From contig URIJ01000006.1 in the NCBI GenBank assembly GCA_900547835.1, forward strand, positions 1 to 28,569: 28,569 bases of DNA. The letters are read 5' to 3'. The notes beneath the pieces are model-generated. The model had not been told where the DNA came from. It did not search any database and worked only from the letters and a program-made list of their open reading frames with translations. Positions 9,207-16,655 of the stretch are shown here, in pieces (the stretch's first letter is position 1; each line of letters begins with the position of its first letter). This DNA comes from an uncultured Collinsella sp. (GTDB taxonomy: Bacteria; Actinomycetota; Coriobacteriia; Coriobacteriales; Coriobacteriaceae). A program made the position numbers and the translations under genes.

Positions 9207-12200
9207 CTACACGTCCCTCCTTACAAACGTTCCTTCGTGGTTATACGAGCAGCGCGCATGCGCGGCCTGAGCCGACGCCGGGTCGACGGCGGCAACGTTG
9301 CCCGCCTCGAGCTCGCGCAGGCGCTCGGCGATGTCGGCCTCCACGCGATCGAGCAGGGCATCGAAGTCCATGCTGCCGCCCTCGCCCGGGAAGCCCTTCT
9401 TGAGGCCCGGGATGCGACCGTCACCGCGCTCTTCCTCGAGCAACTCGGCGCTCGCCGCACCGCGCAGCGCGGGCTTGCCGCCCTTGGTCGAAAAATAGAG
9501 CGCTGCACGGGTATCCAAGCCCAGTGCCCGACGCATGGCCTGCGCGTAGATGAGCGTTTGGGTATGGGGCGGCAGCCAGCGCGGGTCGTCGATGGGGGCC
9601 TCGCCCGTCTCCTCGTCACGCACCGTGGGGTCGGCAAGCTTAAACTCCTCGACACCCGAACGATGCTTGTAGTCGATTACCACGGCGCGATTCTCGGCAT
9701 CCACATCTACGCGGTCGATGCGCCCGCCGAGCGGCCAACCGGCATACTCGACCTGGAGCTCGTTGAACGCAAACTCCAGGTAGCGCGGGGCAAAGGGGGC
9801 AAGTGCCTCGGACTCGTAGGCAAGCACACCCTCCAGCTGCGGCAAGATCTCGGCCACCTGGCGCTCCTCCACCGGGGAGAGCGGCACCAGCGGGCCCTCC
9901 GTGCCGCGCTTGCCAGCGTGCTCGGCCAACGTCTCGTCAAAGACCTCGTGCAGCAGCTCCTGTGCACGCGGCAGATTCTCGGGCGTCACGCGCTCCATGC
10001 CTTCTTGGGGCAGACGGGCATGCAGATGCTCCAGCACGTCGTGGACAAAGTTGCCTTTCTCCATGTTGTCAAAGCCCGCGTCGATAGACTGGGGCTTGAC
10101 GCGATACGACACGAACCAGCACAGTGGACAGGTAGAATAGGCCTCGATCTGCGAGGCGGACGTCAGACGCGGCACGAGCGGCGCGTTCTCACCCTCGCCA
10201 ACGCGACGGCGCAGGACCAAATACGGCACGGCCTCGGCACTCAGATGCTGAGGGGCTTCACAGGTCACGCGCTCGCGCTTGAGGCCTTCACCTGCCGCGG
10301 GATCAAAGTCGGCGATGATATCGCCCTCGCCCACGCGCATGGGCTTGGCAGCGCCAGCGGCCTCGGCATGTGCCCACAGCTCGGTCCATACGGCTGCCGG
10401 GTAGCACTCGCGTGCCTGGCGATCGTGCGTCACGCGGGCGAGCGCGACCGGACCGCTCGCCGCCTGCATCGCACGGCCAAAGCGCACGCGCAGCAGGGCG
10501 GCGGGCTCCAAAGACACGCCGTCGCGGCGCAGCTCGGCCGTCAACGTGGCAAGCGGGCCCTCTTCGTGCGAAAGCGGATAGCTGTCCAGGTCGACATCGG
10601 CAAACAGCACGGCATCGTAGCCGCCAGGACGCAAAACCGACGCATCGGCAAGCGACACGAAGCGCACTTGTGCCCGTGGCGTGCGATCGACCTCGTAGGT
10701 CGCGTAATCGTAAGCGGTACTGCGCTTGTCCACCTTGGTTCGAACGCCGTCGAGAACCGGCACGGTCGCGGCCTGCGACACGTCGAGTGCGCGAGCATCG
10801 TTCATAAGGATGTCGATGGCATGGCGCAGCAAAGCCGTCTCTGCCTGGCGACGGGCCTGGCCGTCAAGGCCGCCTAGAGCGCGATCGGGCAACGCCTCGG
10901 CAACGGCAAGCATGGCCTTAAGCGCCGTCACGGGCTTGTCACGCCACAGCGCCTGGAACACGTCCGAGACCACACACGGTACGTTCTTAAACCAGTTATC
11001 GTCGCTCGTCGCCTTGCGCGCGCCCCTCACCTGGCCCTGAACGCTCTGCAGCAGGCTCTTGACGCCCGCGGTAGTCTTGCTGCGCGAGAGACGCATATTC
11101 TTATCGAAGGTACGGGCATTGACGGCATCAGCGCCCGAAAGCGGACTGTAGATCCAGTCGGTAAGCTCCGGCGCGGGCCACCACTCAGTCTTGGAAGCGG
11201 TGTCCTCGTCGGCGGCTTTCATACGCTCGATCAGGTTGGCGAGCGCCGTAAACTGCCTGCCCGCGATGGACTGGGAAAACGCCGTGAACTCAGTCGTCTC
11301 GGCCGCAATGTGACGCGCCGCCAAACGGGCGGCGAGCTCGCCGAACAGCTGGGGTGCCCGGACAGAAACGACGAGCACGCGCACGGGGTCGGCGGGCGTT
11401 GCAGCAGCTTTATCGGCCTTGGACTCCTTGTGCGCTTTCACCAACTTATCGATGGCGTCCGCATAGACATGAGCACGGGCATGGGGGCCGGCGACCTCAA
11501 TAAAGGCAGGCTGAGCGGCGGTCCCGCAAGCGACATCAGACGCGACGGCGTTCTTCCCCAGCGGCGCGATCTCAAACAACACATCGCGGGCATCAAATGC
11601 CGTGGCAAGCTCCTCGCGCATCGCCGCCTGCTCGCGGGCAAGCAGCACGACGACCTCTCCCCCATTGTTCGCCACGGCAGACAGCAGCTCGAGCAGACCG
11701 TGCGTAAACGACGTGGTACCGCGCACGCATACGGCGCGGGCGCACGCCGGCAGGCTATCGGCCAGGGCACCGGCCATAATGTCGGCTGCCTCGCAGGGCT
11801 CGACCATATCTCGACGGTCCAAACCGCCCGCGTAGGCGCGCAAAAGCTCGAACACACGAGCCTCGGCATCGCTTTTTGGCTCAGGCCGGCAGTTGTCGCC
11901 ACGGCATCGTTCGGCACCCGTCCCCGCAACGCCCGGCAACACGTCGCGGGCCATGCGCGCGAGCATGCGCACTGTGCCCTGGCTGCGCGAAAGCGGCTGC
12001 AGAGCGGCGTCGTCGCGGCGGTCGATCATGTCCGAGAACAGCATCTGGCGCTGAAGGTTGTCCACAAAGCTGCGGCCATCGCCCATAAGCTCCCACAGCG
12101 AGCTGAGCCACGATGTGGGCGTCTTGTAGTCGACACCCAGTGAAACCCCGGCTTCCGCCGCATCATGGCGGCACAGGTCGAGCTCGGCAAATGTTGGCGC

Positions 12201-12305
12201 CAACAGAACAGCGCGCCCGTGGCGGGCAACCAGGTCGGCCAGTAGCGCCGCCTCGGCATCGCTCAAATCCGTGCCGGCATTGGTGGTATAGATTCGAACA
12301 GGCAT
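9207..12305 (-). CDS. addB: AddB-like helicase/nuclease subunit (PD-(D/E)XK family)
   Basis: This 1032-residue protein is encoded just upstream of addA, the usual addB-addA order. The N-terminal part resembles an inactive UvrD-type helicase fold: no Walker A (GxxxxGK[T/S]) is visible in the first 60 residues. The C-terminal nuclease domain starts around the motif YSTCPLCWF and shows GRIDRVD followed by VIDYKHRSG with D878 and K880, the PD-(D/E)XK catalytic core. Well-studied AddB proteins bind an iron-sulfur cluster with one Cys before the nuclease and a C-x2-C-x5-C group at the C terminus. Here the C-terminal tail has a single Cys (C1019), so the cluster is probably absent. The ATG at 12305 has a GGAGG site only 3-4 bases upstream. 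Assignment rests largely on position and the nuclease core because N-terminal similarity is weak. Confidence 0.82.
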   Translation of the reverse strand: MPVRIYTTNAGTDLSDAEAALLADLVARHGRAVLLAPTFAELDLCRHDAAEAGVSLGVDYKTPTSWLSSLWELMGDGRSFVDNLQRQMLFSDMIDRRDDAALQPLSRSQGTVRMLARMARDVLPGVAGTGAERCRGDNCRPEPKSDAEARVFELLRAYAGGLDRRDMVEPCEAADIMAGALADSLPACARAVCVRGTTSFTHGLLELLSAVANNGGEVVVLLAREQAAMREELATAFDARDVLFEIAPLGKNAVASDVACGTAAQPAFIEVAGPHARAHVYADAIDKLVKAHKESKADKAAATPADPVRVLVVSVRAPQLFGELAARLAARHIAAETTEFTAFSQSIAGRQFTALANLIERMKAADEDTASKTEWWPAPELTDWIYSPLSGADAVNARTFDKNMRLSRSKTTAGVKSLLQSVQGQVRGARKATSDDNWFKNVPCVVSDVFQALWRDKPVTALKAMLAVAEALPDRALGGLDGQARRQAETALLRHAIDILMNDARALDVSQAATVPVLDGVRTKVDKRSTAYDYATYEVDRTPRAQVRFVSLADASVLRPGGYDAVLFADVDLDSYPLSHEEGPLATLTAELRRDGVSLEPAALLRVRFGRAMQAASGPVALARVTHDRQARECYPAAVWTELWAHAEAAGAAKPMRVGEGDIIADFDPAAGEGLKRERVTCEAPQHLSAEAVPYLVLRRRVGEGENAPLVPRLTSASQIEAYSTCPLCWFVSYRVKPQSIDAGFDNMEKGNFVHDVLEHLHARLPQEGMERVTPENLPRAQELLHEVFDETLAEHAGKRGTEGPLVPLSPVEERQVAEILPQLEGVLAYESEALAPFAPRYLEFAFNELQVEYAGWPLGGRIDRVDVDAENRAVVIDYKHRSGVEEFKLADPTVRDEETGEAPIDDPRWLPPHTQTLIYAQAMRRALGLDTRAALYFSTKGGKPALRGAASAELLEEERGDGRIPGLKKGFPGEGGSMDFDALLDRVEADIAERLRELEAGNVAAVDPASAQAAHARCSYNHEGTFVRRDV

Positions 12306-12435
12306 GGTCCTCCGCTCAAACCGTTCGCAATAATCAATGCATCCATCCTACCCGCCCAAGCGGACACATTGCCACCGCAGTTCCATCTTTTGGTACAAAG
12401 CAACCTGAACCCAACGCACCAGCCGATTGCAGGCA

Positions 12436-12463
12436 TATAAAAACCGCCCCCGGAGGGACGGTT
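12436..12463 (-). terminator. Intrinsic terminator after the yerC-like gene
   Basis: Read on the minus strand, a GC-rich hairpin (AACCGTCCC paired with GGGCGGTT, slightly bulged) is followed by TTTTTAT. It begins 26 bp after the stop of the 12490-12789 gene and insulates it from addB. Confidence 0.8.
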
Positions 12464-12489
12464 CTTCGTAATTCAATGTTGTCGCTGGC

Positions 12490-12789
12490 CTACTCGCCAT
12501 CCTCCAACTTAATGAGGATCTTGCGGTAGCCACCGTACTCGCCGTTCAGCGCCTTTGAAACGCGGCTCACCGTGGTGGACGAAGCGCCGGTACGGGCCTG
12601 AACCTCAACATAAGGCTCGCCCTCGTCCAAATAGCGCGCAACCTGCAAACGCTGAGAAAGGTCGCAAATCTCGCGCGGCGTGCAGATATCGGTCAAAAAC
12701 GCTTGGATATCCTTCTCGTCGTCCAAAAGGCTAAATGCGTGGACCAGCTGCTTGACATCAGGCTTGTCAAACATGTTCTCGATATTCAT
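12490..12789 (-). CDS. yerC: YerC/YecD-type TrpR-related DNA-binding protein
   Basis: This 99-residue protein matches the small TrpR-like YerC family, whose role is poorly defined. Helical segments LVHAFSLLDDEKDIQAFLTDICTPREICDLS lead into a helix-turn-helix around residues 55-85, with TGASSTTVSRVSKALN as the recognition segment. It has the typical family length and no separate ligand domain. In other Gram-positive bacteria the family lies near DNA repair genes, and here it lies upstream of addB in the same direction, but the terminator at 12436-12463 separates them. The ribosome binding site is weak (GGCGGTGAT). Family membership is confident; the target genes are unknown. Confidence 0.85.
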   Translation of the reverse strand: MNIENMFDKPDVKQLVHAFSLLDDEKDIQAFLTDICTPREICDLSQRLQVARYLDEGEPYVEVQARTGASSTTVSRVSKALNGEYGGYRKILIKLEDGE

Positions 12790-13113
12790 CGATCACCGCC
12801 AAACCCGCCAAAAGGCATCGAAGTTGATACTGACATCGGGCATCGTTCACCCGTTCTATGCAATAGGGCAACGCCTGTGGCTTTTGCCCGTAGCAGTGTA
12901 GCACACCACCAAACTAAAGCGACAAGACTCTCTGCCAGCGGCGCGTTTTTCAGGACGAACGCCGTTTAGAAACCGAATGCGCACGTAAGCTCCACGAATA
13001 TTTGAGACAATGGGCGCCCAAACACCGCGGCGCGCCCGCGCAACCATCCAGGTCGCCGCCGTAAGCCGCTTCACGCGACGCCAGCAATCCCGGCGCAAGA
13101 AAGGATTCACGCC
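12790..13113. other. Divergent intergenic region between the yerC-like gene and the YvlD-like gene
   Basis: This 324-bp stretch has no convincing gene. It separates two divergent genes, so it must hold two promoters. On the minus strand an extended -10 (TGC-TACACT, 12895-12903) gives yerC a leader of about 100 bases, which can form a short GGGCAA/TTGCCC hairpin. No strong plus-strand promoter stands out; TTGAGACAAT near 13001-13010 is the best -10-like sequence. Confidence 0.5.
12895..12925 (-). promoter_or_regulatory. Candidate promoter of the yerC-like gene
   Basis: On the minus strand, TACACT at 12900-12895 is preceded by TGC (an extended -10) and by TTGTCG at 12925-12920, with a 19-bp spacer. 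The spacer is long, but the TG extension compensates in many bacteria. The call rests on sequence resemblance alone. Confidence 0.4.
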
Positions 13114-13479
13114 ATGCGCTTTATGCTTAACTGGCTCTTCACCTCGATCGCCATCGCGATCGCCACGTTCCTCGTCCCCGGTATCCAACCCTTCGGCTTT
13201 GCCGAGACCTGGGTCTGCTTTGCCTTTGTGGGACTGTTCCTGAACATTGTCGATTCGTTCGTCAAACCGTTCCTCACGGTCATCTCGCTGCCGCTCACTA
13301 TTATCACGCTTGGTATTTTTCAGCTCGTAGTCAACAGCTTTATGCTCGAGCTGGCCAGCTACCTGTCGGTCAATCTGCTGGGCGCGGGTATCTCCATTGC
13401 CGGCTTTGGATCGGCCTTTATGGGCAGCATCCTGGTATCCATCATGCGCAGCATTCTCGACAGCATCGCCGAGGGCTAG
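13114..13479 (+). CDS. Small four-helix membrane protein, YvlD / phage-holin-4 family
   Basis: This 121-residue hydrophobic protein has about four predicted membrane segments: residues 6-22, 30-45, 52-75 and 88-110. The pattern FLNIVDSFVKPFLTVISLPLTIITLGIFQLVVN is characteristic of the YvlD/phage holin family 4, superfamily 2. Despite the name, chromosomal members are not phage lysis genes; some are tied to cell-envelope stress. No phage genes lie nearby. The ATG at 13114 has AAAGGA 8 bases upstream. The gene stands alone, with a strong terminator 37 bp after its stop. Confidence 0.85.
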   Translation: MRFMLNWLFTSIAIAIATFLVPGIQPFGFAETWVCFAFVGLFLNIVDSFVKPFLTVISLPLTIITLGIFQLVVNSFMLELASYLSVNLLGAGISIAGFGSAFMGSILVSIMRSILDSIAEG

Positions 13480-13516
13480 AACTGTTCAATACGAACCGTC
13501 ATATCGACCCAAAACG

Positions 13517-13553
13517 AAGGCCGCCCATCGCAAAAATGGGCGGCCTTCTTATT
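13517..13553 (+). terminator. Strong intrinsic terminator after the YvlD-like gene
   Basis: A perfect 12-bp stem (AAGGCCGCCCAT at 13517-13528 pairs with 13536-13547) has a 7-base loop and is followed by CTTATTT. It lies downstream of the stop at 13479 and also faces the end of the convergent Rrf2 gene. Confidence 0.9.
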
Positions 13554-13616
13554 TGTCAAGTCTCAAAGGACGAGAGAATCTACCATTTCTACCCCGTCCC
13601 CAAATGCAGGTGTGGG

Positions 13617-14045
13617 TTAGATGACATAGTCGTAGCCATGGTTGGGAGCGACAAGTTGATCGAGCGTCACACCGTCGAGGTAGTCGTTGATGAGCTTGTC
13701 AAGGTTCTTCCACACGTCAAGCGTGGGGCACTCATCCGAACGCGAGCAGCCTTTGCAGTCGCCATCCAGGCAGGCGACCGGCGCCAGACTGTCCTCGGTC
13801 AGGCGCAAGATCTCGCCCACCGTGTATTGCTCGGGCGGGCGCGTGAGCACATAGCCGCCGCCCTTGCCGCGCATGCCCGAGAGCATGTTGGCGCGCACGA
13901 GCGTAGCCAAAATGTTCTCGAGATATTTCTCGGAAATCCCCTGTCGCGCCGCGATCTCTTTGAGCGGGATGCGACCGGCTGCCTGGTGCTCGGCCAGATC
14001 GACCATAACGCGCAGGGCATATCTGCCCTTAGTAGAAACCAACAT
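13617..14045 (-). CDS. Rrf2-family transcriptional regulator (CymR/IscR-like)
   Basis: This 142-residue protein opens with MLVSTKGRYALRVMVDLA, the hallmark of Rrf2 regulators, followed by a winged helix-turn-helix: IPLKEIAARQGISEKYLENIL and then GKGGGYVLTRPPE, the wing. Four cysteines at C92, C97, C100 and C106 form a compact cluster at the place where IscR binds an iron-sulfur cluster with C92, C98 and C104, so cluster binding is plausible although the spacing differs. Bacillus CymR, the cysteine regulator, belongs to the same family but lacks these cysteines and works in complex with CysK. Here the gene is divergent from cysK, which suggests control of cysteine synthesis in response to Fe-S or sulfur status. 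IscR-type control of Fe-S genes is the alternative; no isc/suf genes are in the window. Confidence 0.92.
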   Translation of the reverse strand: MLVSTKGRYALRVMVDLAEHQAAGRIPLKEIAARQGISEKYLENILATLVRANMLSGMRGKGGGYVLTRPPEQYTVGEILRLTEDSLAPVACLDGDCKGCSRSDECPTLDVWKNLDKLINDYLDGVTLDQLVAPNHGYDYVI

Positions 14046-14076
14046 GTATAGTGCTGCCTTTCGGTCATTTAGTCCG

Positions 14077-14087
14077 TAGAAATTCTA
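14077..14087. promoter_or_regulatory. Possible autoregulatory operator of the Rrf2 gene
   Basis: The palindrome TAGAA-A-TTCTA overlaps a candidate minus-strand -10 box (TAGAAT, 14087-14082) of the Rrf2 gene, with TTTTCA 16 bp upstream as -35. An AT-rich dyad over a -10 box is a common Rrf2 autorepression layout. The dyad is short, so chance is possible. Confidence 0.35.
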
Positions 14088-14162
14088 GCCGAAAAATTGG
14101 TTTTGAAAATACCCGTTCCGGTCAAGATGGTTAATCGACTCGTAATAATCTTCTATTTCCTA

Positions 14163-14191
14163 TTGCGTTACTAGGCTTTACTGTCTACTAT
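14163..14191 (+). promoter_or_regulatory. cysK: Candidate cysK promoter
   Basis: TTGCGT (14163-14168) and TACTAT (14186-14191) are spaced by exactly 17 bp, with AT-rich DNA upstream. The predicted leader is about 100 bases and contains a small hairpin (AACCCA 14214-14219 with TGGGTT 14229-14234). No riboswitch or T-box was recognised. Confidence 0.5.
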
Positions 14192-14298
14192 GCTTGCCAA
14201 CAGCAAAACGAACAACCCATAAGGTTTGTGGGTTTCGCTGCTACACACACCGTAAAACCACACGGCATCCAGTCATTTGAACACTTTGGAGGTTCACC

Positions 14299-15237
14299 AT
14301 GAGCAATGTTTATACGTCCATCGATCAGCTTATCGGCCACACCCCGCTTCTGGAGCTCACTCACTTTGAGGCCGATGAGGACCTCAAGGCCCGCGTGCTC
14401 GTCAAGCTGGAATACTTCAACCCCGCCGGCTCCGTCAAAGACCGCGTCGCCAAGAACATGATCGACGAGGCCGAGAAGGCCGGCAAGCTCGTGCGCGGCG
14501 GCGACTACACCATCATCGAGCCCACGAGCGGCAACACCGGCGTCGGCATCGCCTCGGTGGCGGCTGCCCGCGGCTACAAGGTGATCATCACCATGCCCGA
14601 GACCATGTCCGTCGAGCGCCGCAAGCTTATGCAGGCATACGGCGCACAGCTCGTGCTCACCGACGGCTCCAAGGGCATGAAGGGCGCCATCGCCAAGGCC
14701 GAGGAGCTGCAGAAGGAGACCCCCAACAGCATTATCGCCGGCCAGTTTGTGAACCCCGCCAACCCCGCCATCCACAAGGCCACGACCGGCCCCGAGATCT
14801 GGGATGACACCGACGGCGAGGTCGACATCTTCGTCGCCGGCGTTGGAACCGGCGGCACCGTGACCGGCGTGGGCGAGTTCCTCAAGGAGCAGAACCCCGA
14901 GATTAAGGTCGTCGCCGTCGAGCCCGCCACCTCCCCGGTGCTCTCCAAGGGCCAGGCCGGCCCGCACAAGATCCAGGGAATCGGCGCAGGCTTTGTGCCC
15001 GACGTCCTCGACACCCAGATCTATGACGAGATCATCCCCGTCGAGAACGACGACGCCTTTGCCACCGGCCGCGCCGTGGGCCACAAGGAGGGCGTGCTCG
15101 TGGGCATTTCGTCCGGCGCCGCCGTGTGGGCCGCACTGCAGCTGGCCAAGCGCCCCGAGAACGAGGGCAAGACCATCGTGGCGCTGCTCGCTGACACCGG
15201 TGAGCGCTACCTGTCCACGGCACTGTTCCAGGACTAA
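14299..15237 (+). CDS. cysK: Cysteine synthase A (O-acetylserine sulfhydrylase)
   Basis: This 312-residue PLP enzyme condenses O-acetylserine with sulfide to give cysteine and acetate in the cytoplasm. The PLP lysine is K47 in NPAGSVKDR, the substrate loop is PTSGNTG near residue 76, the phosphate-binding Gly loop is GTGGTVTG, and SSGAAV lies near the C terminus. Its length is normal for CysK, with no extension as in cystathionine beta-synthase. The ATG at 14299 has a good GGAGG site. The divergent Rrf2 gene is a likely regulator. A strong hairpin with a T-tract (15351-15389) follows the gene before mnmA. CysM-type specificity for other sulfur donors cannot be fully excluded, but the motifs fit CysK best. 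Confidence 0.95.
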   Translation: MSNVYTSIDQLIGHTPLLELTHFEADEDLKARVLVKLEYFNPAGSVKDRVAKNMIDEAEKAGKLVRGGDYTIIEPTSGNTGVGIASVAAARGYKVIITMPETMSVERRKLMQAYGAQLVLTDGSKGMKGAIAKAEELQKETPNSIIAGQFVNPANPAIHKATTGPEIWDDTDGEVDIFVAGVGTGGTVTGVGEFLKEQNPEIKVVAVEPATSPVLSKGQAGPHKIQGIGAGFVPDVLDTQIYDEIIPVENDDAFATGRAVGHKEGVLVGISSGAAVWAALQLAKRPENEGKTIVALLADTGERYLSTALFQD

Positions 15238-15337
15238 GGGCCTGTCGCCCATAGGTTGAGCCCACGGACGAGCCGGTCTCCTCTCTCCCGGCAGCCTGAG
15301 CCCATCCAATCAGGGTGTCCCACGAGACGTCCGAACT

Positions 15338-15346
15338 TGCTACAAT
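15338..15346 (+). promoter_or_regulatory. mnmA: Candidate extended -10 promoter for mnmA
   Basis: TGC-TACAAT is an extended -10 element whose predicted start site (about 15353) falls on the first bases of the hairpin at 15351-15378. No good -35 box is present, as expected for extended -10 promoters. Transcripts from here would meet the terminator immediately. Confidence 0.45.
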
Positions 15347-15350
15347 GTCT

Positions 15351-15389
15351 GCGGCGCGGAACCAGCCTCCCGCGCCGCTTTTCTTTTTT
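15351..15389 (+). terminator. Intrinsic terminator between cysK and mnmA (possible attenuator)
   Basis: A perfect 9-bp GC stem (GCGGCGCGG 15351-15359 with CCGCGCCGC 15370-15378) is followed by TTTTCTTTTTT. It lies 114 bp after the cysK stop and only 30 bp before the mnmA ATG. It can end cysK transcripts. If mnmA is transcribed from the extended -10 box at 15338, it would also act as an attenuator. Confidence 0.88.
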
Positions 15390-15418
15390 GGCCACATGCC
15401 ACCAAGGAGAACCTCCCC

Positions 15419-16519
15419 ATGCACAACAAGCGCGTGCTCGTCGCCATGAGCGGCGGCGTCGATTCCAGCGTGACCGCGTACCTGCTCAAAAGCCAGGGCT
15501 ACGAATGCGTCGGCGCCACCATGCGCCTCACCTGCCCCGCGCCCGATCCCGCCACGGGCATGAGTAAGGTCGACCGCGACATCGCCGATGCAAAGGCTGT
15601 CGCCGAGCGCCTGGGGATGCCCCACCATGTGCTCGACCTGCAGCAGGCCTTCGACCGCAACGTTATCGAGCGCTTCGTGACCGCCTATCAGGAGGGGCTG
15701 ACGCCCAACCCGTGCATCATCTGCAACCGCCACATTAAGTTTGGCGCATTGCTGGATGCGGCGCTGGATATGGGCTGCGACTACATCGCCACGGGCCACT
15801 ATGCAAAGACGAGCCAGGCGCCCGACGGCACCTGGCAGCTGCACCGCGGCGAGGACCCCAAAAAGGACCAGAGTTACTTTTTGTATTCGCTTACGCAGGA
15901 ACGCCTGGCGCACACGATCTTTCCGCTGGCTGGGCTGGACAAAGAGCGCGACGTGCGCCGCATTGCCGCCGAGCAGGGCTTTACCAACGCCAAGAAGGCC
16001 GAAAGCGAGGACATCTGCTTTATTCCAGACGGTGACTACGCGGGCTATATCGAGCGCCGCTGCGGACATCCCGCTGCACCGGGCGACATTGTGTGGCGCG
16101 ACGGCAGCGTGGTCGGGCGCCACAACGGTGCGCTGCGCTATACCATCGGCCAGCGCAAGGGCTTGGGCGTCGCGATGGCGCATCCCGTGTACGTAACGGG
16201 CGTCGATGCCGCCAGCAACATTGTGCATCTGGGCGAGGCCGAGGACCTGACGGCCACAGCGCTCACGGCCAACGACTGGATCTGGAGCGCCCCTGCCGAC
16301 CGCATGGAGGCAGAGCTCGATGCCGACAGCATTCACGTGGGCGCCAAGTACCGCTACCGTCAGAAAGACCAGGCAGCGACCCTTACGCGTGACGCCGATG
16401 GACAAATGCTGCTGACTTTTGACGAGCCGCAGCGAGCCATCGCCCCCGGCCAGGCTGTCGTCGTCTACCGCGGCGACGTCGTCCTCGGCGGCGGCACGGT
16501 GACCGGCGCACTTAAGTAG
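15419..16519 (+). CDS. mnmA: tRNA-specific 2-thiouridylase MnmA
   Basis: This 366-residue enzyme inserts sulfur at C2 of the wobble uridine of Lys, Glu and Gln tRNAs, using ATP and a persulfide relay. The PP-loop SGGVDSS is at residues 11-17. The catalytic cysteine is C99 in NPCIICN, and the partner cysteine is C200 in SEDICFIPDG, matching the C102/C199 pair of the E. coli enzyme. ATGHYAK and KKDQSYFLY are also typical. The C-terminal beta-barrel is complete and ends near VVYRGDVVLGGG. The ATG at 15419 has AAGGAG 8 bases upstream. No cysteine desulfurase (iscS/nifS) is in the window, so the sulfur donor is encoded elsewhere. The stop is 18 bp before palindrome copy 2. Confidence 0.96.
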   Translation: MHNKRVLVAMSGGVDSSVTAYLLKSQGYECVGATMRLTCPAPDPATGMSKVDRDIADAKAVAERLGMPHHVLDLQQAFDRNVIERFVTAYQEGLTPNPCIICNRHIKFGALLDAALDMGCDYIATGHYAKTSQAPDGTWQLHRGEDPKKDQSYFLYSLTQERLAHTIFPLAGLDKERDVRRIAAEQGFTNAKKAESEDICFIPDGDYAGYIERRCGHPAAPGDIVWRDGSVVGRHNGALRYTIGQRKGLGVAMAHPVYVTGVDAASNIVHLGEAEDLTATALTANDWIWSAPADRMEAELDADSIHVGAKYRYRQKDQAATLTRDADGQMLLTFDEPQRAIAPGQAVVVYRGDVVLGGGTVTGALK

Positions 16520-16537
16520 CCCCATCCCCTTCATAAA

Positions 16538-16600
16538 TTGCGGTGAAATAGGGACTGTTTAAGCGTTTAAAACCGCCAAACAGTCCCTATTTCACCGCAA
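16538..16600. repeat. 63-bp palindromic intergenic element, copy 2 (perfect arms)
   Basis: The 23-bp arms at 16538-16560 and 16578-16600 are perfect inverted repeats around a 17-bp loop. The element lies between the convergent genes mnmA and the M42 peptidase. It is homologous to 5494-5556 (same size) and, judging from the loop sequence, lies in the opposite orientation. It may act as a two-way terminator or belong to a dispersed palindromic repeat family. Confidence 0.9.
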
Positions 16601-16611
16601 CTTAGAGAGGA

Positions 16612-16647
16612 CGGCCTCGGTCGGTACTGCCGTATCAGCCGAGGCCG
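16612..16647 (-). terminator. Probable terminator of the M42 peptidase gene
   Basis: CGGCCTCGG (16612-16620) pairs with CCGAGGCCG (16639-16647), 8 bp after the peptidase stop on the minus strand. The following bases are only moderately T-rich, so it may work together with the adjacent palindrome. Confidence 0.5.
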
Positions 16648-16655
16648 CTGCATCG

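Noticed and set aside
6363..10877. A 1504-codon plus-strand open frame opposite addA and addB
   Set aside because: It is an antisense shadow rich in His, Arg and Gln, with no family match, and it crosses the boundary between two well-supported genes.
13114..13479. Phage remnant suggested by the holin-family name
   Set aside because: The family is chromosomal and widespread, and no other phage genes are present.
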